Assembly (NCBI GenBank): GCA_902685375.1
Contig: LR738559.1
Coordinates: forward strand, 18,579,001 to 18,643,000
DNA: 64,000 nt
Direction of reading: 5' to 3'
Source: Neostethus bicornis
Taxonomy: Eukaryota > Chordata > Actinopteri > Atheriniformes > Phallostethidae
This document shows positions 44,574 through 55,929 of this stretch, one piece after another. Position numbers and translations under genes: made by a program. The notes beneath the pieces are model-generated. The model worked only from the letters and a program-made list of their open reading frames with translations, was not told the origin of the DNA and searched no databases. Position 1 is the stretch's first letter. Each line of letters begins with the position of its first letter.

Positions 44574-44668
44574 ATGGCTGAACATGAAAGCTTGGAGTTT
44601 GGAAAAGCAGACTTTGTGCTTTTGGACAACGTGTCTATGGAGGAATTCATGGCCAATCTAAAACTCAG
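44574..44668 (+). CDS. myo1d: Unconventional myosin-Id, first coding exon only
   Basis: The 31 complete codons read MAEHESLEFGKADFVLLDNV then SMEEFMANLKL, followed by AG of a split Arg codon and the splice donor GTGAGT at 44669. This is nearly the same as the start of vertebrate MYO1D, just ahead of the motor domain, which continues in exon 2. MYO1D is a class I, single-headed, membrane-binding actin motor that acts in endosomal traffic and in left-right asymmetry in fish and flies. The ATG is the only one in frame, and the upstream in-frame sequence is AT-rich non-coding. The following 19.3 kb contains no sequence resembling exon 2 (expected to encode a motor-domain start around GRIYTFIG), so intron 1 extends beyond the window. 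Same strand as pdk2. Confidence 0.88.
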
Positions 44669-45022
44669 GTGAGTCAAACTGATCAGATTTATGGATTTAA
44701 AAAGCACTTAAACTGAAAAAAAAAATGTCAGTGTGTGATGCACACTGTCACTTCAACAGGTGTTCTTCTTCTATGGATGGAGATCTGTTGACTTTATGGA
44801 AATGTCACACTTTTTTTTTTGCACATGTTGCACACAGAAGAAAAAAAATCCAACTTGGATCTTGTTTTTATCAGCTGTGTGAAGCATGATGATTTCACAT
44901 GGTCATGAATTCATGTGCTTATCCAATCACCTGTGATGAAAGGGTTAACTGATCCTCTACTTGGCAAAAAAGTGTTTCTCCAAAAGTGAAAGAGATCTTG
45001 TGTTTATTGAGGTGGTTTCGAT

Positions 45023-45725
45023 CAGGGGGGCCAATTTCGTCGATCGCGATCAACTGGTCGATCGCAATAGACTGGTCAATGGCTAGATTGCATGGCATTA
45101 AAAAAAAGTTTTAAATTTTTTTTTTAAAAAGTGTGAATCTAGCGGTTTTTCTGCTGTAACTGGAGATTTTTGGAGTCTGTGACGTGAAATCATGTTGTTA
45201 AGCTTGTAATCAATTGGCAGCCCGCAGTGCCGCTGTGGCCTCACCCCTTTGCAAAGCGCTGAGTGTGTGTAACAAATCGTGTTGTAGGGGTAGTTACAGC
45301 AGGCTGGAAACGATCTGTTGGGGTTTGCGATGGTAACATGGGACTGGTAGATCTCAGGAGGTTTGATATTTGTAAAGTAGTACTTGGGACAAAAAACGTT
45401 GGGCGCCCCTGATCTAGCGACTTTTTGTGTTATAGAGCGCATTAACCCTCGTGACTAAAACCCGGAAGTCAGGCAGGATCAGGATGAAACTATCAGAGCA
45501 ATATTTTTTGTTGACTAGCGGAGAAGATCCTTATACAATTCTAAATAATTTATTTTCAAACAATCCCGATCTGATCCCTGCAATTCACCCTGAATTTCTA
45601 CTGAGCGGCAGATCTGAAGGCTAATAAAGGAGTGGACTCATACTTCCGGGTTCGCGACTGGTAGATCTTAGAAGGTTTGCTTGTTGAAAAGTAGATCTTG
45701 GGACAAAAAAGGTTGGGCCCCCCTG
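45023..45725. mobile_element. hAT-GATCT element in myo1d intron 1, with self-nested copy
   Basis: Left end CAGGGGGGCCAATTTCGTCG, right end AAAGGTTGGGCCCCCCTG. The flanking 8-mers GTTTCGAT and GTTTACAT match at 6 of 8. The interior (TATAGAGCGCATTAACC) matches the copy at 50902-51266. It is interrupted at 45145-45411 by another member of the family. Confidence 0.65.
45145..45411. mobile_element. Nested hAT-GATCT copy
   Basis: A perfect 8-bp TSD ATCTAGCG (45137-45144 and 45412-45419) brackets it. Its right end ACGTTGGGCGCCCCTG is the family end; its left end GTTTTTCTGCTGTAAC does not match the family terminus. Confidence 0.7.
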
Positions 45726-45934
45726 GTTTACATCATGTAAAGCTTGTATGACACTTAGGTATGCTATGGTATCCCAAAGTAGACAAACCAGATTCTGGTC
45801 CAACCACCTTTTAAAGGACCAACCCTGTAACTTCATCTGGGTTACCCAATCCGGTCCCAAAGGACTGCTGCCCTGCAGGTTTATAACGTCTCCAACCCAA
45901 CACACGTGGCCTGATCTAGTGATTCAGATATGTT

Positions 45935-46268
45935 CTGTCGTATTCCGCTTATATTGGGCCGGGTCGCGGGGGCAACAGCCTCAGACGGGAAGCCCAGGCC
46001 TCTCTCACCCTTGCTGCATCCGGAAGGATCCGGAGTCGTTCCCCAGCCAGCTGTGAGACATAGTCTCTCCAGCGGGTCCACAGTCTGCCCCTTGGTCTCC
46101 TCCCGGGTGAGGAGCTCTGCCATCCAGGAGGGGCTCGGTGTTGAGCCGCTCCTCCTCCAAGTCGAGAGAAGCCAGATGGGGAGGTTCAGGCATCTGGTCA
46201 GGATGCCCCGCGAGGGCCTCATTGGTGAGGTGTTTTGGGCATGTCCCACTGGGAGAAGACCAAGAGTT
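45935..46268 (-). mobile_element. LINE-A copy with inverted 5' part
   Basis: 45935-46106 is LINE-A 3' sequence in minus orientation. 46107-46268 (GTGAGGAGCTCTGCCATCCA to TGGGAGAAGACCAAGAG) is the segment just upstream in the element but in plus orientation. The two parts are contiguous in the element, as expected of twin priming. Confidence 0.75.
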
Positions 46269-46269
46269 T

Positions 46270-46535
46270 AAGAAGTTTGATCCTGGGTGGGTACGAGGCT
46301 TGAAATACTGGTCTTTCTGTGTGGAGTTTGCATGTTCTCCCTGTGCATGGATCAGTCTTCTCCAAGTACCCCGGTTTTCTCCCACCGTCCAAAAACATGC
46401 ATGTTAGGTTGATAGGCCGCTATGAAATTGCCCCTCGGAACAAGTGTGCATGTGAATGGTTGTGTTTGTATGGCCTCGTGACAGACTGGTGACCTATTTG
46501 GGGTGTATCCTACCTCTCACCTGAAATCAACCTTG
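46270..46535 (+). repeat. Repeat G copy, head missing
   Basis: It starts at the CCTGGGTGGGTACGAGGCTT part, with GTGTGGAGTTTGCATGTTCT and GGTGACCTATTTGGGGTGTA. Confidence 0.7.
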
Positions 46536-46989
46536 TATTTAGTGCTATCAAAGTGCTGGTTTTATTATGGTTTCACACCCAGAATGTGAAGGAGGCAGTA
46601 AGAACTCGGGCTTCTCAAACCGTTTTGTAAACGTGATAACCCCCAAAACAATGGAAGGATTTTTATTAAACTGCCCAAACTTAGTACCAACTATAGATGA
46701 ACTGATTGACTTTTCAAAGACTTTAACCATCCAAGGAAGATTTATGTTTGAGGCATTGGCATCAACATATTTTTGCTATAAATTACTTGTCATATTTAGT
46801 TTTTTAAAAAAGCACATGCACATACTCTCCACATGCGGCCATGTTTTAATAACTCAGAGGAATCATAGCCCGTCCCGTCCTGGGCGTCGCCGGGCTGAGG
46901 AGTCCCCCGTGTTTCCATCAGGATGAAGAACATCTTTTGACTTCTTTAGATATTTAGCTGTAGATTAGAATAAGCTAATATTTAGAAAT
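46536..46989. other. No confirmed feature; 119-codon open frame
   Basis: A plus-strand frame (46567-46926) encodes MEGFLLNCPNLVPTIDELID among others but has no recognised domain or splice context. It is not annotated as a gene. Confidence 0.35.
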
Positions 46990-47335
46990 AGTATTAGACA
47001 CATTGGATGCTCGTCCCGGGGGAGGGATCCCTCTTTCATGTGGATCCCCACGAGGTTTCTCATTTTTTCCCCACTGATGGTTTTTTAGGAGTTTTTCCTC
47101 ACCATGAAGAAGAGTCTAAGGGTAGGAATGTGTTAATATTGTTTAGCTAGTATTTGTTAGTTTTCTTGCTGTGTATTTGTGTTTATAAGTTCTTCTTTTT
47201 TCTTGTTTTTCGTCTTTCTGAATCTGCAATTTGAAGCCCATTGAGACAGAAATTCTGTGATTTTTTTGGCTGTACAAGTAAGACAAAATTGAAATAGACA
47301 AAATAGAGTGTGTGAATAATCATGTTTGCATTGTT
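46990..47335 (+). mobile_element. LINE or SINE 3' tail, fish type
   Basis: GAGGTTTCTCATTTTTTCCC, TTTTTTAGGAGTTTTTCCTC, GAAGCCCATTGAGACAGAAA and AAGACAAAATTGAAATAGAC follow the order common at fish LINE/SINE 3' ends. Confidence 0.55.
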
Positions 47336-47451
47336 TTTATCATTTTAATGTATACTTTTACGGAGTCATTGTGTGAAACTCAAGAAATTAAAAGGATTTG
47401 AGTTTAATTTTTAATGCCTGGACCACCTGCTCTGGGTCTGATGCAAAAAAA

Positions 47452-47550
47452 AACCCGACCACCCTGCAGAGGTAGCTCATTTAGACCACTAGGAATCTTT
47501 GTGTAATTGTTTGTGTAACAGCTGGTGAGCATAGGTGACGAATGGGATCA
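47452..47550 (-). mobile_element. Short diverged LINE-A fragment
   Basis: CCCTGCAGAGGTAGCTCATT and CAGCTGGTGAGCATAGGTGA align with the LINE-A consensus in minus orientation. Confidence 0.5.
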
Positions 47551-47629
47551 TTGATCCATCAGAAAAGAAAGAGTTTCTCCTTTCAGCTCAGTTTCTTATA
47601 CACTTTTAGACTGAAGAGAGGTTCTAGTC

Positions 47630-48185
47630 CAGAGGTGGGCAAACTTTTTGATTCGTGGGCCACATTGAGTTCTAACATTTGACAAAAGGGGCCAGAACAG
47701 GAGCAGATGGATGGCATGCTTTGGTAATGTCACCTCTTTGGTGAAAAAATACACATCTTGGAATATGGTGGATCTGTTGAGTTTGTGGAGCATGTTACAT
47801 TTGATCTTTGTATGGAAAGCCATCAGCGCCACTACACACACATAAACAGGTGCGCTAGATGTTACATCAAGCGTGTTAAATTTCAAATTTTGCTTAAAAA
47901 AATGTACATCCTGCGCGCTAGGTTTGAAATCTTACGCGCTTGTTGACTTGCACGTATGGGCCCTGCTGGCTTTCCATATCTGATTTTTCTTTTGCACATA
48001 TCGTACACAAACACATGTTAGCAGTGTTGTATTCGCAACAAAGCCAATAAATCTAGACTACGCCAGAATTGCATTGGATATAAAACATTAAGATTTATTC
48101 ATTAAATCTTTTCAAGTTCGGCGGGCCGGATTTAAACTTTTAACGGGCCTCATGTGGCCCGCGGGCCGTAGTTTGCTCACGCTTG
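47630..48185 (+). mobile_element. hAT-GGGCC element, complete copy
   Basis: It begins CAGAGGTGGGCAAACTTTTT and ends GGGCCGTAGTTTGCTCACGCTTG. The flanking 8-mers TTCTAGTC and TTCTAACC match at 6 of 8. It has no transposase. Confidence 0.75.
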
Positions 48186-48193
48186 TTCTAACC

Positions 48194-49141
48194 CCAAATG
48201 TGTGGTTTTAATGTTGTAAATAATACCAAATTTATTCTTTTCTGACTTTTTGAAGTCAGCTTGCTGCTTTTAGTCTTTCCTGCTATTGTTTTCTGAATGA
48301 TCTGCATTCCGTATTCGACAAAAAATTTTTTTCCCTGTATTTACCCACGGCTACTAATCTAAATAAGTTTAGAAATCAGATAATCTGAAACGTTACCACC
48401 CCTTAAAGGGGTTTGAATGGATTAAAGTTTTTTATTACATTTAATCGTATGTACATTAGCTTCTAAAATCAAGAGTGAACTTTTAGCCTTGCCTGCACGT
48501 CTTTGCTCACTTGGATGATAGAGTGAACTGTGGGAAAGTCTAAAAGAAGTTTTTACTGAAGGACTGCTCCTCCTTTTGGTTTTCCACCAGGAATAAATAA
48601 ACTTCACTGGGTTGGCGATATCCCTAGTTTTGGGACAAAATGTGTGGAGACATTGTTCCAAAAGCTTTGCCGCGTTAGCAGTAGCTCCTGCAATGAGCGA
48701 GCAGACAGGATCAGGCTTTATTTTCCCGACCCTCTCCCATTTTTCTGTTTGTTTTCCCTCCAGCTAGAGGGCTCAGTCCGGAGGTGGCGTGCACGGATTG
48801 TTATTTGTAGAGGGTGTGACCAGTCAGGAGAGCTTTCTTTCTGTTCCCCTCCTGTCCGAAGCTGCAGATGCAGAGAGCATCTAATGAGATCCATTTGTGC
48901 AACAACTGAATCTGGAACCCATCTGTTTCGTGTGAAATGACCCTCAGATGATTTTCTACTAAATATAGAAGTTCTTCTCACTCAACAAAAGTTGTTTTGT
49001 TTGGTTTTCTAAAACGGTGCTGCTCTTTCAGGCGCTTGCCTGGTTTGAACTTGTGAAAAGAATAGGATTTTGATGTGAAACGGGTCAGATTGCTGTGTGG
49101 AGAACATCTGCCGGTGCTGCAGGCCCACCACAGTCGCTTAA
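48194..49141. other. No confirmed feature
   Basis: A 98-codon open frame (48644-48940) is GC-balanced but shows no recognised domain; possible unique or old repeat sequence. Confidence 0.35.
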
Positions 49142-49970
49142 CAGTGGTGGATGAAGTACTCAGTTTTTGTACTTAAGTAAAAGTAAAAGTACCAATAAAA
49201 AAAATCTACTTATGCAAAAGTACAAAAGTAATTGGTGTAAATTTTACTTTTTCAGTAAAAAGTAAACGTATTCAACCAGAATTCAAATGTTATTTTTTGG
49301 TGTGACCCCTCTCTCCCGCCTCTTTTGGTTCACAAAAAAAAAAAAAAAAAAAAGAAGAAAGGAAAGGGGACTAGTCAAGCTATCCCCTTGCAGAGCTAGC
49401 GAATGGGCCACGAAAATGGAGGAAAATGACGCTTTTTTAAAAAAAATGTTCTGTGAGGAGGCCCCCAGTCACCCTATATCGGCTTTGTCAAAGACCTCAC
49501 GCCCCCCCCCTTTAGAATATCCTGGATCCGCCCCTGCTCTTTGTAATGATGGCTCAACTTTTTATTTAGAAGTAAACACAACGAACAACGAGCTTCTGAC
49601 TCTTTTTAATTTGTGCTATAGTTGATGATAGTTTGGGTTTTTTTGGCGCTGAATAAAAGCGGAAAATGTTTACTCTCGATTCTAATTGGTCCTCGAACAA
49701 TTACTTCTTCTCCCGAGCAATTTCTCCTTTTGATTTTGGTATGCGGCTTCAAGATGCGCTAAAAAAAAGTATAATTTTCAAACTCCTGAATGAAAATGTA
49801 ATGAAAAATGTAAAACACACTTTTAAAAAGTAGCGAAGTAAAAGTACAAATGTAATGAAGTAAAAGTAAAAGCAGCGGTCTTAAGTTTTACTTAAGTAAA
49901 GTACAGATACACAATTTTTTTACTTAAGTACAGTAAATAAGTACATTTACTTTGTTACGTTCTACCACTG
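49142..49970. mobile_element. hAT-AAGTA element, complete copy
   Basis: Left CAGTGGTGGATGAAGTACTC, right TTACGTTCTACCACTG. Flanking 8-mers TCGCTTAA and TTGCTTTC match only partly. It contains the same central GGATCCGCCCCTG insertion as its relatives. Confidence 0.75.
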
Positions 49971-50437
49971 TTGCTTTCTAATCTCATCCCTGTATGTAGG
50001 CCGGTATCCAGAGATTTCTTGTGGTCTTCATGAGTTTTTAAGTTGACATTTACTTTTTTTTTTTATTTGAAGCTACACTGTGTGGCCCTCATGTAGAGAT
50101 CCTCCCATTCTGAAAATAGAAAGCGGCAAATGCTTGGTCGTTCTGTGGCGATGCCTGGTGAGATAAAGGTTCATTCCAAATTCCTGTTGAGTCTTTGGAA
50201 TTGTCTGTAAGATAAGACCAAAACGGGAAATACCACTCCGGTTCCAAAAAATGTGGGGACACAGAAGGAAACATTTCAGCTTCTTTATTGAGTTAAGGTA
50301 GCAATTAATTCTGAATAAAGTGGGTCAGAAGCAAAGACGGACTCAAAAACTAAAAAAAAAACAGGCTGAAGAGAGCTTATGAGTTTCAAAAAGTGTGTAA
50401 ACTTTTTTTTGCTGTTTATGTTATCAAAATTTATGAA
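49971..50437. other. No feature recognised
   Basis: Unique spacer. Confidence 0.35.
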
Positions 50438-50830
50438 TGTGATCACGGATACAAGCGGCCAAAATGAGCTTCCTCCGCAGGGCTGCTGGGCTCTCACTCA
50501 GAGATTGGGTGAGGGGCTCTGCCATTCGGGAGGAGCTCGGTGTCGAGTCGCTCTTTCTTCAGGTCGAGAGATGCCAGATGGGGTGGTTCGGGCATCTGGT
50601 CAGGGTGCCCCCCGAGTCCCTCGCTGGTGAGGTGTTTCGGGCACGACCCACCAGGAGGAGACCGAGAGGCATTTCCCAGACCCGGTAGAGAGACTATGTC
50701 TCACAGCTGGCCGGAGAATGACTCGGGATCCTTCCGGGTGAGCTGCAGGATGCAGCCGGGGTGAGAGAGGCCTGGGCTTCCCGTCTGAAGCTGTTGCCCC
50801 CGCGACCTGGCCCCGGATGAACGGAAGATG
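50438..50830 (+). mobile_element. LINE-A fragment
   Basis: It starts GATCACGGATACAAGCGGCC and encodes MSFLRRAAGLSLRDWVRGSA. It ends CCCCGGATGAACGGAAGATG. Confidence 0.8.
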
Positions 50831-50901
50831 AACAAAAATTTATCATGGGACAAGAATTTTAACCAAAACCTCTGCGTTTTTGACCTTTGGTTGCATTAAT
50901 C

Positions 50902-51266
50902 CGAGGTGCCCAACCAGTCGGCTGCGATCTACCGATAGATCGCAGACTGGTCCCGAGTCGACCGCGAGACGTGTTGAAAAAACATACTTGTATTTCATAA
51001 CTTTTTTTTTTTTATTAATGACAGAAAATCCTTTGTTGCCAAATTAACGACTTTGACGCTAAATTTAGCGACCATTCAGCCGCTCAAAAAAGCAACTAGC
51101 AACAATCTAGCGCTTTTCTTGTTTTATAGAGCGCATTAACCAACGTGACTAAAACTCGGAATTTAGGCCGGATCAGGTCGAAACTATCAAAGCATGACTT
51201 CGTGGGACTGGTAGATCCCGCTAGTTGAAAAGTAGATCTTGAAACAAAAAAGGTTGGGCACCCCTC
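50902..51266. mobile_element. hAT-GATCT element, complete copy
   Basis: Left end GAGGTGCCCAACC, right end GGTTGGGCACCCCTC, inverted relatives. A perfect 8-bp TSD CATTAATC lies at 50894-50901 and 51267-51274. 365 bp, non-coding. Confidence 0.88.
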
Positions 51267-51274
51267 CATTAATC

Positions 51275-52159
51275 TGTAAACCTACTACGTTCATCTATAG
51301 ATGGTACTGACTAACTGCCCTTGAACCTCAACTGATATCGTAGCGCTGGAATTTAGTCGTAACTACTTTCTGTTTGTATCTGGATTGGCTTAAAATTAGA
51401 GGAAATTCCCAGCGATGTTCCTAAAAGTCAGGATATTTTTAAAGAAACTCCGAACTTTAATATCTTTTACAATAAACGGTCCGTACTTATGAGTTATTTT
51501 CCAGTAAAGTATGCCACACAGCTGTTATGGTTAGAGGGCATTACCTAAATAGGACTTATTGCCTTCCTCCGCAACCAATGAAGCCCCAAGTTGTTCTCTA
51601 TATCCAGACGAAGGGACAAAGTAGCAGCAGAGAGTCAAATCTGTCTGCAAGCTGCAAGATCCAGCATCCTGTTAAACCTCCCAAATGTCTTTATAAGGCA
51701 GCATTGTTTAGTCTGTCGCTTGGAATCCACAAGGAAAAAAAAAAAAGTCCAAACTGCTGCATGTTTCCCAAATAATTATAGATGACGGGAGATGTTTTTG
51801 GTTCGCTAAGTCACACTAGTTTTTTTTTTTTTTTTACGCATGCAGTGATTCATGAAGTCGTGTCAGTTTGTCGAGCAGATTACAATCAATTAGAGATAAA
51901 TGATCGTGTTTCTGTGCTGGTTGCTTTACACCACAGATGCCCAAATTCTGTCCTGGATCGCTCTGATCCGGCACTGTTACCATGCAACTCTTCTACACGC
52001 TTGTATCTAAAAAAACGCTCATTCCCAGTTCCCTGCAGAGGTGGACTTTGGGGCCTTACCAGACGTGCCAAGTCCCCCCTATTGGGCGGGAGACACCCAC
52101 AATTAGGACCTATCTCACGCGCACCCGCCAAGGCTAATAAACCTCCCAAATGATGAACA
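51275..52159. other. No confirmed feature
   Basis: Short frames on both strands at 51780-52230 carry no domain. Confidence 0.35.
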
Positions 52160-52167
52160 CTATAGTG

Positions 52168-52616
52168 CAGGCGTTGGCAAACTACGGCTTGCGGGCCACA
52201 TGTCTGGCCCAAAAAAAATAATAAATGAACCATATTAATGTTTTTTTTCCCTGCAATTTTGATGTTACCTCACTAGATGGCGCACTCTTGATTTATTGGT
52301 TTTTTACAAAAACAACAACACTGCTCCCATTAAAATGTGTGTGTTTCCGTGATGCGTATGTTGTCAAAATAGATTGTCAGGAGATTTCAAACCTACATTT
52401 TAAACCTAGCGCGCTACATGCACGTTTGTTTAAGCGCTAGGGCACATGATTTTAACATTAGCGGGCTATATTTTGTGCGTGTAGTGGCCCCAATGACTTA
52501 CTATATCTAGCGCACTTGTTTACCAAAGCATGCCATTCCTCTGCTACTGTTCCGGCTTCTTGGTCAAATGTCAGAACCCAATGTGGCCTGCGAGCCAAAA
52601 AGTTTGCCCACCGCTG
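52168..52616 (-). mobile_element. hAT-GGGCC element, complete copy, inverted
   Basis: It begins CAGGCGTTGGCAAACTACGG and ends AAAGTTTGCCCACCGCTG. Flanking CTATAGTG (52160-52167) and CTCTAGTG (52617-52624) match at 7 of 8. Confidence 0.82.
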
Positions 52617-52624
52617 CTCTAGTG

Positions 52625-54450
52625 CATTCTAAAAACATGATTAGGTATAATTAGGCTAAGCACATGGCATCTCCTGTTGCTGCAGCTGTGCATCTGAAAG
52701 CCTCTAGATCTGCATGATCTATTGCTAGGGTTGTTTTCGGTGAACGTATGGATGAAGTGGGACATCCGGGAACTTTGGTCATGTCATAGCTTTATGTGCG
52801 TGAGCGGCAAAAAACAAAGTGTGAACAAGCAGTATAGGGGTGTATTCCTGGTGGTAATTCATCTTCATACTGATACATAACGCTAGGTGGTAACACACGT
52901 AAGACGCGCAATTTTCCAGCTTCTTTCTCACGTGTTGAATGGTTTGTTTTACACCAACTGTCATGGCGGGTGTTGTCCATTGGCGAATGTGACGTCATGC
53001 CGACGTCCATACTTGTATTGTATTGTGGATAAAATTCAGAATTTTTTATTTTAATATTAGTCTAGAGGCCATTTGTCTAAATTTTTAGCAAACTATTATA
53101 AAAAAAATTCAGTGTGCAAAAAAAAAAACCCAATTAAAATTTAAACATTAAATGGTCCAATCCCTAATACCCGCCTCCTCCCTCTGTAGTCCTCCTGCAG
53201 GATGCCCCTGTAGCTCCTCCTTCATTTGGGACCCGCCTTCTCAAATTGCCCCGCCCCCAAATTTCCTACTTTGTGAAGCCTAAAACTTGCCATCTCTACC
53301 TTACAGCTCTCTTAATTTTCAATGCTCTCCAGGACTGGAGTTACTCATTTATAGAATTTGTCACCATTACGCCCGAAGTATACCCTCCTTCTCACCTGCT
53401 CACTTCCTAGAATAGGATGACGTGCCCCTGCTAGTCCTGCTTTGACCTGGTGGTTTACACAATGGGTTAATGATCTACCTAAAGTAATAAGTTCTTGCCT
53501 TTGCCTACTTCTAATCATGTTTGTGTTATTTTCTTCCTCCACTGGGCGTGGGTGGGTTTGGCGGTGTCATAAAATAGCTTGTTTATTTGTCTGCATGAAC
53601 TGTTCTGAGTGATTTGACCTTTGATCTGGTCTATGAGGAGTTAAGGAGGATTTTGAGCAGGAAGTCTCCAATAATATGGAACAGACCGGGCGAGCAGGAA
53701 AGCTGGTATTTCCCCTGCCTGTTCTCCTCACGTTTTATTGTTTCCTGCTGCCTCTTTTTGGCTTGGTCAGAAATTTCTGGCCTATTTAGTGTCCGAAAGT
53801 CTCCGCGATTGGAGGGATTTTGTCTTAGAGCGGAAAAGAAGCAAGCGTTTAAAACAGAAGCAACTCAGTAGTGACTTGGTTTCTGTTTTTGAGGTTTTCT
53901 GGATTTGATTTTAAAAGCACATTAAATCGTTTTCACATGGCAGGTAGAGAACAATGTGGTAGCTGTACTGTTTCTTCAGCAGCAGGTGAACGGGAGAACC
54001 TCCTTTTCCTCTGCAGAACAAAAAAGAATAACTAGATTAAAGCTAGTTTTTGAGCAAAATGGTGGTCCGTTAACCAATTCTTGTTGGACAGAATTCTAAA
54101 ATTTTAAAGACATACGTCCAGAAATGAAGTTGAGACGCACTAAAATAATCTTCCATAACTGACAAAATACAAAATAGCAACCCTGTGGATCTTGTCCAGA
54201 GGACATAGCAGACAGGAAACGGTATTACTCCATGTGCATGTTTAGGTGCAAATAGTCCCAACTGCACATGGGCGAGGAGAGAGGGCCCCACCACCTCTAG
54301 GATATAAACTCATTTAAAAAGAAAAAAATATTTTGGTAGCACGTCCCATTTACTGCTTTGTAATGTCATTTTAGCAGCTGCATATTTGTGTGGAAGAAGT
54401 TTTTCTAATCCTGCCTGTATCTGCGCGGTACAGTGTGGGCTTTAAATCAG
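52625..54450. other. No feature recognised
   Basis: Longest stretch of apparently unique sequence in myo1d intron 1. Open frames at 53345-53542 and 53614-53871 have no recognisable domains. Confidence 0.35.
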
Positions 54451-54451
54451 A

Positions 54452-54842
54452 CCCGTTCCGTTCCGTCATCTTCCGCTTGTTTCGGGGTCGGGTCGCGGGG
54501 GCAACAGCCTCAAACGGGTAGCCCAGGCCTCTCTCTCCCCGGCTGCATCCTCCAGCTCACCTGGAAGGATCCCAAGTTGACCCAAGAGGCGTCTGCCTCT
54601 TGGTCTCCTCCTGGTGGTACGTACCCGAAACACCTCACCAGGAGGCGCTCGGGGGGCATCCTGACCAGATGCTTGAGCCACCCCATCTGGCTCCTCTCGA
54701 CCTGGAGGAGGAGCGGCTTGACACCTAGCTCCTCCCGGATGGCAGAAATCCTCACCCGATCTCTGAGTGAGAGCCCAGCCACCCCATGGAGGAAGCTCAT
54801 TTCAGCCGCTTGTATCCGCGATCTCATTCTTTTGATCACCAA
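54452..54842 (-). mobile_element. LINE-A fragment with small internal deletion
   Basis: 3' end at the left (GTTCCGTTCCGTCATCTTCC). The 121-codon minus frame covers VIKRMRSRIQAAEMSFLHGV. About 50 bp encoding the WRDYVSQL part are missing near 54577. Confidence 0.8.
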
Positions 54843-55890
54843 CCAAATATTGATCTGCTTAATAATGTGGAACACTCGTCAGGGTTTTTTCCTTTAATTA
54901 CGCTCAACTGAAAACCAGATCATCTACAAAAAAAATCTGATCTCAAATTCGCGCAAATGCAATCCAGAAAAAATAAAGTAATAAAATTACGGACGCTTTA
55001 ACTCAATTTGCGTAATAATTTGGAACACACTGTCGTTTTTTTGCTTTTTGTTCCGTTGTTAGTTCTTCTGCAATAAACCCAGTTCAAAAACACACTCGGC
55101 CAAACCTACTGGTACCCTGCTGCAAAGATTAAATCTCTCAAAGTCTACAGCAGACGCCTCGGAGAACATTTAATCCCAACCCGCTTATTAAAGTTTTTCC
55201 TTCTTCACAGTGGTCAGTGACCAAAAGCAAAATATTTCGAGAAGAACGCTGAGATAAATTGTTCTTTCATTCTTTTTCTATTCGTCTGAGTAGACCAGCA
55301 GCAAGCTCATATGAGGATTTGAAGCAGATCGCATGTACAATGTGTTACTAGTATGTACTTTTCTACACGCAGCAGAAGTCGAACATCCTGAAAACTCTTC
55401 ATGCATTCGATCCTCCACTCCCTCAAACCCGCAGCTTCTTCCTAATCATAACGGAATAGTGTCTCCCAGAGCGGACGGATTCATAGAAGACTCTTTGAAA
55501 AAATGTCTGGTAGGCCTGCAATCCCAGCAGTGAGAAGTCCAGTCTCACCACAAGAATTTCCATACAACCGTCTGTAATCTGAAACACATTACCGTCCCTA
55601 CATAAACAGGGGCTGCGCTTGTGTAGCTTCACTCCCGTCCAAAATAGGTTTCCCTGCTTTCAGAGACTTCTCATTTGTAGGCAGGGTCAAGAGGAGGACG
55701 TTCAAAACTTGCAAGCTTAGCGTTTCGTCTTACGTGTACTGCTCTCAGTTTTTTTTACTGTCAAATCTGGCAGCTACCTTTTCTACTAAACGTACTACAA
55801 AGCTCGTATTCTCTACGAAAGCTCAGTTTTAGATGATAGAAACCACGTCCCTGGAGCCAGCCTATGCAGCAGAGGATCTGACCACCAGGG
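54843..55890. other. No feature recognised
   Basis: Unique sequence without coding support. Confidence 0.35.
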
Positions 55891-55891
55891 T

Positions 55892-55929
55892 CCCCCGTCG
55901 TTGGCAGCCCCAACGACGGGGGCTGCCAA
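55892..55929. repeat. Double overlapping hairpin at a LINE-A 5' junction
   Basis: Stem one: CCCCCGTCGTTGG (55892-55904) with CCAACGACGGGGG (55910-55922). Stem two: TTGGCAGCCCC (55901-55911) with GGGGCTGCCAA (55919-55929). The two stems cannot form together. Confidence 0.85.

Noticed and set aside
46567..46926. 119-codon open frame
   Set aside because: No recognised motif, no splice context, and repeat G ends just upstream; kept only as a note.
52740..53010. Overlapping minus-strand frames with histidine- and cysteine-rich peptide
   Set aside because: The short frames overlap in different phases without any domain or start context.
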